8,510 nt of DNA from an uncultured Desulfobacca sp. (GTDB taxonomy: Bacteria; Desulfobacterota; Desulfobaccia; Desulfobaccales; Desulfobaccaceae): positions 1 to 8,510 of the forward strand of contig CALGOE010000026.1 of the NCBI GenBank assembly GCA_937958145.1, written 5' to 3'. The position numbers were made by a program, and so were the translations under genes. Positions 1 to 5,306 of this stretch are shown here, in pieces. Position 1 is the stretch's first letter. Each line of letters starts with the position of its first letter. The notes beneath the pieces were generated by a model that saw nothing but the letters and a program-made list of their open reading frames with translations, ran no database searches and was not told where the DNA came from.

Positions 1-306
1 TTTGTCGAAGAATATACCCTCACCAACGGCAAGCGGGTCAATATCCTCGGTGAAGGCCGGCTCATTAATCTGGCCGCGGCCGAAGGCCATCCCTCCGTGG
101 TCATGGACATGAGTTTTGCCAACCAGTCTCTGGCCGCCGAATACATCTCGAAAAATTATCAGCAGTTTGAGAAAAAGGTCTATATGCTGCCAGCCGACGT
201 GGATATGGAAATCGCCCGCCTGAAGCTGGCTTCCATGGGCGTGGCCATTGATGTGCTCACCGAAGAACAGATCAAGTATCTGGCCTCCTTTGAGATGGGC
301 ACCTAA
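1..306 (+). CDS. ahcY: S-adenosylhomocysteine hydrolase (adenosylhomocysteinase), C-terminal 101 residues, 5' end outside the window
   Basis: This NAD-dependent cytosolic enzyme reversibly splits S-adenosylhomocysteine into adenosine and homocysteine, removing the product that inhibits SAM-dependent methylation. The frame is open from base 1 to a TAA at 304-306, so only the C-terminal part is visible. It carries the highly conserved block reading LGEGRLINLAAAEGHPS (window residues 17-33), followed by VMDMSFANQ and LAAEY, which belongs to the NAD-binding/active-site region of the family. The end reads LTEEQIKYLASFEMGT. Most bacterial and eukaryotic members continue about ten residues further with a KPxHYRY tail that reaches the partner subunit's NAD site. 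That tail is absent here, as in the shorter forms I recall from archaea and thermophiles. A strong terminator follows 28 bases after the stop, so this gene probably ends its own transcript. The family call is very secure; the missing N-terminal part cannot be judged. Confidence 0.96.
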   Translation, partial: FVEEYTLTNGKRVNILGEGRLINLAAAEGHPSVVMDMSFANQSLAAEYISKNYQQFEKKVYMLPADVDMEIARLKLASMGVAIDVLTEEQIKYLASFEMGT

Positions 307-310
307 CCAA

Positions 311-336
311 TTTCCCATGAAGGTCTAAATGGGAAA
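311..336 (+). other. Hairpin just after ahcY, overlapping the terminator arm
   Basis: TTTCCCAT (311-318) is the exact reverse complement of ATGGGAAA (329-336), with a 10-base loop. The right arm shares bases 334-336 with the left arm of the following terminator, so the complete forms of the two hairpins are mutually exclusive by three base pairs. It may be a 3'-end stabiliser or a mild competitor of the terminator; the sequence alone does not decide. Confidence 0.45.
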
Positions 337-377
337 AAGGGAAAAGACCGGTAACTGTTCGGATCTTTTCCCTTTTT
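334..377 (+). terminator. Rho-independent terminator after ahcY
   Basis: The left arm (334-350, five A, GGG, AAAAGA, CCG) pairs with the right arm (360-377, CGG, one bulged A, TCTTTTCCC, five T). This gives a stem of about 17 pairs around a 9-base loop. The right arm ends in a T tract that supports release on the + strand. The A tract at the left would serve the same purpose on the - strand, so it may work both ways. It separates ahcY from the phosphohexomutase gene starting at 438. Confidence 0.85.
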
Positions 378-381
378 CGTT

Positions 382-406
382 GGCGCCCATCGTTTTCGGG
401 GGCGCC
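382..406 (+). promoter_or_regulatory. GC-rich hairpin in the leader of the phosphohexomutase gene
   Basis: GGCGCCC (382-388) and GGGCGCC (400-406) are perfect inverted arms around an 11-base loop. They lie between the ahcY terminator and the ribosome binding site at 429. No T tract follows, so this is not a standard terminator. The space between the terminator and the start codon is only about 60 bases and I found no good promoter in it. The hairpin could be part of the 5' leader, or an operator. Function unknown. Confidence 0.3.
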
Positions 407-428
407 GGTTTCCCACTTTAATTGCCAA

Positions 429-434
429 AGGAAG
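429..434 (+). promoter_or_regulatory. Ribosome binding site of the phosphohexomutase gene
   Basis: AGGAAG lies three bases before the ATG at 438, in the context CCAAAGGAAGAGCATG. It supports that ATG as the start, which also places the conserved FGTSGWRG block at residues 6-13, as expected for the family. Confidence 0.7.
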
Positions 435-437
435 AGC

Positions 438-1856
438 ATGGCAACCATAAAATTCGGCACCTCGGGCTGGCGGGGCATCATCGCCGCTGATTTTACCTTT
501 GCCAATGCCCGCCTGGTCTGCCAGGGCCTAGCCCAGTATCTGCAACAGGAGGCCAACACTTCCCAAGGGATCGTCATCGGTTACGATACCCGGTTTTTAT
601 CAGAGGATTTTGCCGCCCTCGCCGCCGAGATCATGGCCGGCAACGGCATCCCCAGTTATCTGGGGCTCCGGCCCATCCCGACGCCGGTGGTGACCTTCGC
701 CATTCTGGCCGGCCGTCACGCCGGCGGGATTACCATTACGGCCAGTCATAATCCCGGTGAATATAACGGCATCAAATTTTCGCCGGCCTGGGGCGGGCCG
801 GCGCCGACCACCGTGACCAAGATTATTGAAAAGCATATCAGCGGCCTGAGCGAGGACCAGGTCCAGTGGCTGCCGTTGGCCGAGGCGCGGGCGCGGGGCC
901 TGGTCCAGGACTTTGATCCCCGGGAAGCCTATTTGCAGGATCTGGCCACCAAAATTGACCTCAATACCATCCGCCAGGCCGGTCTCAGGATAGTGGTGGA
1001 CCCCCTCTACGGTACGGCCGTGGGCTACCTGGACCGCTTCCTGGAGGAGGCGGGGGTGGAGGTGAGTCTGATCCATGACTGGCGGGATCCTTATTTCGGC
1101 GGGCAGAAACCGGAACCGACCGCTGAGGCACTGGCGGAACTGAGCCAGGAGGTACAGGTCAGCCGGGCTCATTTAGGTCTGGCGGTGGACCCCGATGCCG
1201 ACCGCTTCGGCGTGATTGATCATCAGGGGCAGCATCATCCGGCCAACCTGATCCTGGCCCTGCTGCTGGATTATCTGGTCAAGACCCGGGGCTGGCGGCA
1301 GGGGGTGGCCCGCAGTGTCGCCACTACCCACCTCATTGATCGGGTGGCGGCCTACCATGACCTGCCGGTCTATGAAACCAGGGTGGGCTTTAAACATCTG
1401 GCCGCCTATCTCCTGGACGGCCGGGTGGCCATGATCGGCGAGGAGGCGGACGGCTTTTCCATGCGGGGCCATCTCCCGGAAAAAGATGGCATTCTGGCCT
1501 GTCTGCTCATTGCCGAGATGGTGGCCCGGAGCGGTAAAACCATCCCCCAACTCCGGGACGAACTGTTTGCCCAGGTGGGGCCGTTGTATACCCGCCGTCT
1601 GGATCTCCGCCTCAGCCCGGCAACCAAAGAGGATCTCATGGCGCGACTGGCCCAACCGCTGGTGAGCCTGGGCGGTCGGCCCGTGGTGCAACATAATACG
1701 CTGGAGGGCCATAAATTTATTCTGGCCGATGGCAGTTGGGTCTGCCTGCGGCCCTCCGGCACCGAACCGGTGGTCCGGGTTTACCTGGAGGCCGCCAGTC
1801 CAGAGGAGTTGGACAGGCTGCAAGAAGCCATGGCACAGCTCCTGGCAAAGGGTTAA
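438..1856 (+). CDS. Phosphoglucomutase/phosphomannomutase-family alpha-D-phosphohexomutase, 472 residues
   Basis: It is predicted to move phosphate between C1 and C6 of a hexose phosphate through a phosphoserine enzyme in the cytosol, linking central sugar metabolism to glycogen, cell-wall or LPS precursors. Length is normal for the family. The N-terminal block FGTSGWRG is at residues 6-13. The catalytic serine loop TASHNP is at 101-106, with Ser103 as the expected phosphoserine. The Mg-binding loop DPDADR is at 251-256 and the phosphate-binding loop RPSGTEP at 438-444. The sugar-binding loop is unusual: residues 334-340 read GEEADGF, where relatives usually have GEESGG, so the sugar-contacting serine and the following glycine are replaced. 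The loop is still followed by RGHLPEKDG. Substrate (glucose, mannose or glucosamine phosphate) cannot be fixed from sequence. The stop codon is one base before the next gene, implying one transcript and translational coupling. The family call is very secure; the exact reaction is not. Confidence 0.93.
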   Translation: MATIKFGTSGWRGIIAADFTFANARLVCQGLAQYLQQEANTSQGIVIGYDTRFLSEDFAALAAEIMAGNGIPSYLGLRPIPTPVVTFAILAGRHAGGITITASHNPGEYNGIKFSPAWGGPAPTTVTKIIEKHISGLSEDQVQWLPLAEARARGLVQDFDPREAYLQDLATKIDLNTIRQAGLRIVVDPLYGTAVGYLDRFLEEAGVEVSLIHDWRDPYFGGQKPEPTAEALAELSQEVQVSRAHLGLAVDPDADRFGVIDHQGQHHPANLILALLLDYLVKTRGWRQGVARSVATTHLIDRVAAYHDLPVYETRVGFKHLAAYLLDGRVAMIGEEADGFSMRGHLPEKDGILACLLIAEMVARSGKTIPQLRDELFAQVGPLYTRRLDLRLSPATKEDLMARLAQPLVSLGGRPVVQHNTLEGHKFILADGSWVCLRPSGTEPVVRVYLEAASPEELDRLQEAMAQLLAKG

Positions 1857-1857
1857 T

Positions 1858-2457
1858 ATGGAATATGTGATTATGGTGCTGGTGCTGTTCTTCTCGGTCA
1901 TCGTCCACGAGGTTTCCCATGGCTACGTGGCCCTGCTGAACGGCGATCCCACCGCCAAACTGGCCGGACGTTTAACCTTCAATCCCCTGCCCCATGTTGA
2001 TCTGGTGGGGACCATCATCGTTCCGGCTCTCTTGTTGATTTCCCAGAGCGGCATCCTCTTCGGCTGGGCCAAACCGGTGCCGGTGAATCCGTTGAATTTT
2101 CGGAACTATCGCACCGGTGAGATCAGTGTCAGCGCCTCCGGGCCGCTCAGCAACTTTTTCCTGGCCGCAGTCTTTGCCCAACTCCTGCCCTGGGCCGAGG
2201 CCAATCCGGGTTTTTTCCTGTTGTGTAAATATGGGATTATTATTAATCTGTATCTCATGTTGTTCAACCTCATCCCCATCCCGCCTCTGGATGGCTCCCG
2301 CATCGTCATGCCCTTGCTGCCGCGGGCCCTCCAGGAATTATATGCCCAACTGGAGCCGGTGGGTTTTATCCTAATCCTGTTGCTGCTCTACAGCGGCGTC
2401 TGGTCCGCCCTGGTCATGCCCATCTTCCGGATCCTGATGCGGCTGCTGGTGGGGTAA
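1858..2457 (+). CDS. Site-2-protease-family membrane zinc metalloprotease (peptidase M50), 199 residues
   Basis: This is a small integral membrane protease of the S2P/M50 family, which cuts membrane-embedded substrates. The zinc motif HEVSH is at residues 17-21, inside the first hydrophobic segment, with Glu18 as catalytic base. The second motif NLIPIPPLDG is at 137-146, and its Asp145 should be the third zinc ligand. Between them are FGWAKPVPVNP (68-78) and the SASGPLSN stretch (92-99) typical of the short, PDZ-free branch. Further hydrophobic segments lie near 48-63, 98-112, 120-137 and 166-190. The ATG at 1858 is chosen because it follows the upstream stop by one base, an AAAGG precedes it, and the protein then begins directly with the expected first membrane helix; an upstream extension in this frame is meaningless sequence. 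The natural substrate is unknown. A regulated-proteolysis role with the following XRE gene is possible, but only gene order suggests it. Confidence 0.9.
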   Translation: MEYVIMVLVLFFSVIVHEVSHGYVALLNGDPTAKLAGRLTFNPLPHVDLVGTIIVPALLLISQSGILFGWAKPVPVNPLNFRNYRTGEISVSASGPLSNFFLAAVFAQLLPWAEANPGFFLLCKYGIIINLYLMLFNLIPIPPLDGSRIVMPLLPRALQELYAQLEPVGFILILLLLYSGVWSALVMPIFRILMRLLVG

Positions 2458-2516
2458 GGAGGTCGCCGGTTGCCGGCGGCGCAACAGAAGAGGCCGATAC
2501 CGGCCGCCGGACGGAC

Positions 2517-2523
2517 AAAGGAG
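2517..2523 (+). promoter_or_regulatory. Ribosome binding site deciding the start of the XRE gene
   Basis: AAAGGAG sits six bases before the ATG at 2530. This selects that ATG over an in-frame TTG at 2470. The TTG would lie in the loop of a short perfect inverted repeat (CGCCGG 2464-2469, CCGGCG 2473-2478), and the extra 20 residues would match nothing in the family. Confidence 0.8.
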
Positions 2524-2529
2524 AACGCC

Positions 2530-2757
2530 ATGATTGCCTGCAACCTGAAGGAACTGATGATTAAAAATAACCTTTATGATTTTGGCAAGTTAGCCAAGGA
2601 AACGGGAATCCCCAAAGAGACCCTGGAGCACCTGGCGGACAACCAATGGCATCAGCTCAAACGGGAGCATCTTGACGCCCTGTGCCGTTATTTTAGCTGT
2701 AAGGTGGGCGACTTGCTGGAGTTTGAGCTGGCCGCCGGCGGCGAACTGCCGGCGTAA
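2530..2757 (+). CDS. Small XRE/Cro-type helix-turn-helix regulator, 75 residues
   Basis: The protein is almost entirely one DNA-binding domain. It opens with CNLKELMIKNN (residues 4-14). The helix-turn-helix region follows, LAKETGIPKETLEHLADNQW (21-40), and then the C-terminal helix LDALCRYFSCKVGDLLEFE (48-66). The LxxLCxxFxCxVGDLLE pattern is characteristic of the small YozG-like/COG3655 branch of Cro/CI-type regulators. No sensor or dimerisation domain is added, so it probably acts as a small repressor or as an accessory DNA-binding protein. It lies 72 bases after the protease gene on the same strand with no terminator between, so it is probably the last gene of a phosphohexomutase-protease-regulator operon. 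Its target is unknown. A 7-bp inverted repeat (2733-2739 with 2748-2754) covers the end of the gene. Confidence 0.88.
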   Translation: MIACNLKELMIKNNLYDFGKLAKETGIPKETLEHLADNQWHQLKREHLDALCRYFSCKVGDLLEFELAAGGELPA

Positions 2758-2828
2758 GTTCACCGGATTCCCGGCGCGCCGGCCCGCGGCCCACAACTGC
2801 TGACGGGAATAGTCTTCCCCGGGGGGTG
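2758..2828. other. Convergent intergenic spacer with a 12-base palindrome
   Basis: This 71-base gap lies between two genes that read toward each other. It contains the perfect palindrome CCGGCGCGCCGG (2771-2782) and a small GGGAA/TTCCC hairpin (2805-2809 with 2815-2819). Neither is followed by a T tract on either strand, so there is no clear intrinsic terminator. Transcription may end by Rho, or within the inverted repeats. Confidence 0.4.
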
Positions 2829-4031
2829 TTAGTGTGGCCGCCGACCGACCAGAAATAAGCCGCCGATACCGGCCAGATTAATCAGAGCGGCAAGCACAAA
2901 GCCAGCCTCGAAGCCCAGGGAGCTGATAACCGGTCCCATGCCCGCCGAACCCAGCATCATGCCCAGATAAATGGCGGTATTGTAGCCGCCCATAGCCAGA
3001 CCGCGAGAATCCACCGGCACCACCTCAGAAATCAGGGCCCCCAAGGGGGTAAATCCCACCCCCTGTACGGCTCCGGACACCATGGCCAACAGCAGAAACG
3101 GGGTGAAATGCCGGCAGAGGGCAAACCCCGCCAGCACCACGCTCAGCCCGCAAAAACCCACCAGCGACAGGGTGGTTTTGTCAACCCGGTCACTCACCCG
3201 GCCCAAGGGAATGCGGGAAAGGGCGTTAATGATGGCCTGGGCGGCGAAGATAAGGCCGATGTCGCCGGCATTGAGGCCGAATTGCAGGGCATAGAGAGGA
3301 AAGAAGGAAAAAAAGACGCCCAGGGCGATACAAGACCCGAAGGTCACGGCCCAGCAGCCCTGTAGGGCCCGATTGCGCCCCCCTTCCTGCACCAGGCTGG
3401 CCCAGAGAGCCCGGGGTGACAGACCGCCTTTCGGCTCGCTGGTTGGCAGGAACAGGGTCACCGGCAGCAGCAAAAACGCCAAGGCGGCCGCCACCACCAG
3501 GAAAATGGGCCGATAGCCCAGGAATTCCGCCAATACCCCGCCAACCGCCGGCCCCAGACTCATGGCCGAATAGATGGCAGTGGTGTACCAGCCATAGGCG
3601 CGGCCCAAATGGCTGGCCGGGGAGATATCCGCCACCTGGGCCATGAGACTGGGCCCGACCATGGCCAGGCCCACCCCGAACCCCAGATAGATGCCGATGA
3701 GTTCCAGGGGTGTCTGGCTCCAATAGAGGAGAAGAGAGGTCAGCGAGGCAATGCTGAGTCCCAGATTGATGATCCGGCGCCGGCCCCAGCGGTCCCCCAT
3801 GAGTCCCAGGGGCAGGGCCAGCAGGCCGCACATCAGCAGGAAACTGGAATTGATCAGGCCCACTTCCGAGGTGGTGGCCCCCAACGAGACGGCAAAGAGG
3901 GGCATCACCGGCATACGCAGGCTGGTGGCGAAATAGCTGGCAAAGGCAATGGCGCACGACACCCCCAGCAGGGCTCGATACGAGGGCGACGGTGCAGCAG
4001 AATCAGACAGGAACGACAAGAATGATCTCAA
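2829..4031 (-). CDS. Major facilitator superfamily transporter, DHA1/drug-efflux-like, 400 residues
   Basis: This is an inner-membrane secondary transporter with about twelve hydrophobic segments, split by a short cytosolic loop around residues 195-225; 400 residues is typical of the drug:H+ antiporter (12-segment) type. The loop between segments 2 and 3 carries motif A, GLMGDRWGRRR (76-86). A degenerate copy in the C-terminal half reads GRVSDRVDK (277-285). Segment 5 has the antiporter-type motif C, SLGPAVGGVL (158-167). Export of a small molecule is likely, but the substrate cannot be read from sequence. The start is uncertain: an in-frame stop lies six bases upstream, so the farthest possible start is the TTG at 4031, with another TTG at 4019 and a GTG at residue 24. 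None has a good ribosome binding site. It lies 61 bases downstream of the alpha/beta hydrolase gene on the same strand and may share its transcript. Confidence 0.88.
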   Translation of the reverse strand: MRSFLSFLSDSAAPSPSYRALLGVSCAIAFASYFATSLRMPVMPLFAVSLGATTSEVGLINSSFLLMCGLLALPLGLMGDRWGRRRIINLGLSIASLTSLLLYWSQTPLELIGIYLGFGVGLAMVGPSLMAQVADISPASHLGRAYGWYTTAIYSAMSLGPAVGGVLAEFLGYRPIFLVVAAALAFLLLPVTLFLPTSEPKGGLSPRALWASLVQEGGRNRALQGCWAVTFGSCIALGVFFSFFPLYALQFGLNAGDIGLIFAAQAIINALSRIPLGRVSDRVDKTTLSLVGFCGLSVVLAGFALCRHFTPFLLLAMVSGAVQGVGFTPLGALISEVVPVDSRGLAMGGYNTAIYLGMMLGSAGMGPVISSLGFEAGFVLAALINLAGIGGLFLVGRRPH

Positions 4032-4092
4032 TCTTAAACCATTGGCGCCGGGGCCAGGCTTTTGCTAACAAAAACGGTTTGGACATCAGGTG

Positions 4093-4737
4093 TTAAGCCA
4101 GAGGATATTCCACCAAAAAGGAGTACAGGGGTTTCTCCCGGCCGGCGAAGAAGTGGCTGGCCCCGGGGATGATCTTGATCTCCGGCCGCTGGTCGGGCGG
4201 TTGCCCCGAGAGCATTTTTTCCAGCTCGGGCAGGGGGCAGAACTCGTCTCGATCGCCGACGATAATCAGACGCAATTTCGCCAGGCGGGGGAGAAAGGCC
4301 ATGTCCATGAGGGCGATGGGAGGGGCGATCATGATCAGGCCGGTGGCTGACACCCCAGTGGCCAGAGCCCGGCCGGCGACAGCGGCGCCAAAAGAATACC
4401 CCACGATAAACTTCCCTCCCTGCAAGCGGGCACCCAAAAAAGACATGGCCGCCTGGATATCCGCCACTTCGGCCAGGCCGTCGCCGTAGGCGCCGGTGCT
4501 CAGACCGACGCCGCGGAAATTGAAGCGCAGGGTGGTCCAGCCCCGGGCCTGAAACGCATGCACCGCGGTCCAGACCACGTTGTTATCCATGGTCCCGCCA
4601 TACAGGGGATGGGGATGGGTGATGACCACGCCATGGGGCTCTGAGCCAAGCCCCAGTTTTCCTTCGAGATTGACATCCGAGCCGGCGATGGTGACCCGCT
4701 CTTCCTGAATTGTCGGCATTGTCGTGTGTGTTGCCAT
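4093..4737 (-). CDS. Alpha/beta hydrolase of the COG2945 type, 214 residues
   Basis: This is a soluble cytosolic serine hydrolase, probably an esterase or acyl hydrolase of unknown substrate. The block THPHPLYGGTMDNNVV (residues 40-55) is the signature of this small COG2945-like branch and supplies part of the oxyanion hole. Next comes FNFRGVGLSTG (72-82). The nucleophile elbow is GYSFGA (113-118), with Ser115. The acid is most likely Asp164 in GDRDEFCP (161-168) and the base His195 in GASHFF (192-197), so the triad is complete. Length is normal for the branch and no signal peptide is seen. The ATG at 4737 is chosen because of the ribosome binding site six bases before it; a longer in-frame version would start at 4821 inside the probable promoter region. 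The downstream MFS gene, 61 bases away, suggests shared handling or export of a small molecule, but that is inference. Confidence 0.9.
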   Translation of the reverse strand: MATHTTMPTIQEERVTIAGSDVNLEGKLGLGSEPHGVVITHPHPLYGGTMDNNVVWTAVHAFQARGWTTLRFNFRGVGLSTGAYGDGLAEVADIQAAMSFLGARLQGGKFIVGYSFGAAVAGRALATGVSATGLIMIAPPIALMDMAFLPRLAKLRLIIVGDRDEFCPLPELEKMLSGQPPDQRPEIKIIPGASHFFAGREKPLYSFLVEYPLA

Positions 4738-4743
4738 GGAAGG

Positions 4744-4749
4744 TCCTTT
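4744..4749 (-). promoter_or_regulatory. Ribosome binding site of the alpha/beta hydrolase gene
   Basis: On the minus strand AAAGGA ends six bases before the ATG at 4737 (reading CTAAAGGACCTTCCATG). It fixes this ATG rather than the upstream in-frame codon at 4821. Confidence 0.75.
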
Positions 4750-4794
4750 AGGGATAAATTGCTGCCGTCCGCTACGACACGATTGGTGTATAAT

Positions 4795-4821
4795 ATCATA
4801 AAAATCCGTTGCGGCCGCCAA
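4795..4821 (-). promoter_or_regulatory. Candidate sigma-70-type promoter of the hydrolase gene
   Basis: On the minus strand TATGAT (4795-4800) is one base off the -10 consensus, with TTGGCG (4816-4821) as a possible -35 at a short 15-base spacing. An overlapping TATTAT (4790-4795) is an alternative at 20 bases. This would give a leader of roughly 45-50 bases before the start codon. The elements are imperfect and the site sits in a locally AT-rich patch that also reads TATAAT on the + strand. Confidence 0.3.
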
Positions 4822-5024
4822 GAGAATTGCAACTGTGCAGCCAACCGGGAGGAAATCGAAAGATCCTCCTCTTTCATCCTCAATGCTGTTGCCAGAAGGA
4901 ATTGCCTCCCGTGCGTCATCCTGAGCTGACGCCGGCTGCGCTTACTTATCAGTCCGGCTTCGATGCTTGGCGGCGCTTAGCCTGACAAAGACAAAGCGCC
5001 CGGTGGCAATCAAAACAAAAATGC

Positions 5025-5086
5025 ATGGCGGCACAGGCTTTCCAGCCGGTGCGCCCATGAACAGGCTGAAAGCCTGGGCCACCCAT
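5025..5086. repeat. 62-base imperfect inverted repeat (REP/MITE-like intergenic element)
   Basis: The core arms are CAGGCTTT-C-CAGCC (5034-5047, one bulged base) and GGCTGAAAGCCTG (5064-5076), separated by a 16-base loop. Pairing resumes outward with GGC (5030-5032) against GCC (5078-5080) across one mismatch. ATGG (5025-5028) then pairs with CCAT (5083-5086) across a small internal loop. It encodes nothing and has no T tract, so it is not an intrinsic terminator. The size and shape fit a dispersed intergenic palindromic element; its copy number elsewhere cannot be seen here. Confidence 0.6.
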
Positions 5087-5103
5087 CTGAAGGCAGCAGC
5101 ATG

Positions 5104-5135
5104 GTCCCTCACCCGGCCCGGGGAGAGGGAGGGAC
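5104..5135. repeat. GC-rich hairpin resembling a dispersed intergenic repeat
   Basis: GTCCCTC (5104-5110) and GAGGGAC (5129-5135) are exact inverted arms, with further pairing possible inside (CCCGG, then CCGGG). The CCCTCACCC...GGGGAGAGGGAG wording resembles the CCCTCACCC/GGGAGAGGG family of repeats seen between genes in many proteobacterial genomes. A looser second copy of the same style follows (CCCTTTCCGGGCGGAGAGAGAGGG, within 5142-5166). The likeness is from memory and not tested. Confidence 0.45.
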
Positions 5136-5202
5136 GGATCCACCCTTTCCGGGCGGAGAGAGAGGGTAGGCATGTAGTTTGGATCAATATTCAGAGGACT
5201 GA

Positions 5203-5244
5203 AAGGTTACGAGAAGGTTAATTTCTTGGATCAGACAAAACCTT
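5203..5244 (+). promoter_or_regulatory. Candidate binding-site cluster upstream of the histidine kinase gene
   Basis: AAGGTTA occurs twice in direct orientation at 5203-5209 and 5214-5220, an 11-base step (one helical turn). A partial inverted copy AACCTT lies at 5239-5244. A separate pair of TTGGATCA repeats flanks them (5179-5186 and 5226-5233). Helically phased direct repeats are typical of response-regulator or other dimeric activator sites. No convincing -35/-10 pair was found beside them, so the function is a guess. Confidence 0.3.
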
Positions 5245-5306
5245 AGTAAATTTTGGGAGATGCCGCTGCGCCGGCAGAAAAAATACACCAGGCGCGACCT
5301 CAATCT

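Larger units (their letters stand above)
4738..5306. other. 569-base non-coding region between divergent genes
   Basis: I see no credible gene here. Short open frames exist on both strands, but they lack ribosome binding sites and read as low-complexity translations of repeats. The region holds the leader and possible promoter of the hydrolase (4738-4821) and an unassigned stretch (about 4830-5020). Two inverted-repeat elements follow (5025-5086 and 5104-5135). The upstream region of the kinase, with short AAGGTTA repeats, covers 5179-5306. Base use changes along it, from AT-rich near 4790 to a purine-biased GC-rich block near 5110-5165 and AT-rich again before the kinase. This suggests assembly from separate pieces. 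Confidence 0.6.

Noticed and set aside
417..422. TTTAAT as a -10 element for the phosphohexomutase gene
   Set aside because: Transcription would begin at about base 429, leaving no room for the ribosome binding site at 429-434, and no -35 is found at the right distance.
1173..1901. 242-codon open frame on the minus strand opposite the phosphohexomutase gene
   Set aside because: The plus-strand protein has all family motifs in this stretch; the antisense product is featureless.
2771..2782. Palindrome CCGGCGCGCCGG as a terminator for the XRE or MFS gene
   Set aside because: There is no loop and no T tract on either strand; a short GC palindrome is expected by chance in such GC-rich DNA.
3226..3957. 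Second long minus-strand frame overlapping the MFS gene, and plus-strand frames over the same bases
   Set aside because: The MFS frame alone gives hydrophobic helices and motifs A and C; the others give Gly/Pro/Arg/His-rich shadow translations.
4789..4794. Perfect TATAAT on the plus strand as a promoter for the kinase gene
   Set aside because: No acceptable -35 lies 15-19 bases upstream and the kinase start is about 500 bases away; the patch is simply AT-rich.
4726..4929. 67-codon plus-strand open frame in the hydrolase upstream region
   Set aside because: It overlaps the hydrolase start and leader on the other strand, has no ribosome binding site and no recognisable composition or motif.
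4912..4940. GCGTCATCCTGAGC as the start of a known GTCATTCTGAGCG-type dispersed repeat
   Set aside because: Only about a dozen bases match my memory of that repeat and the continuation diverges; too little to call.
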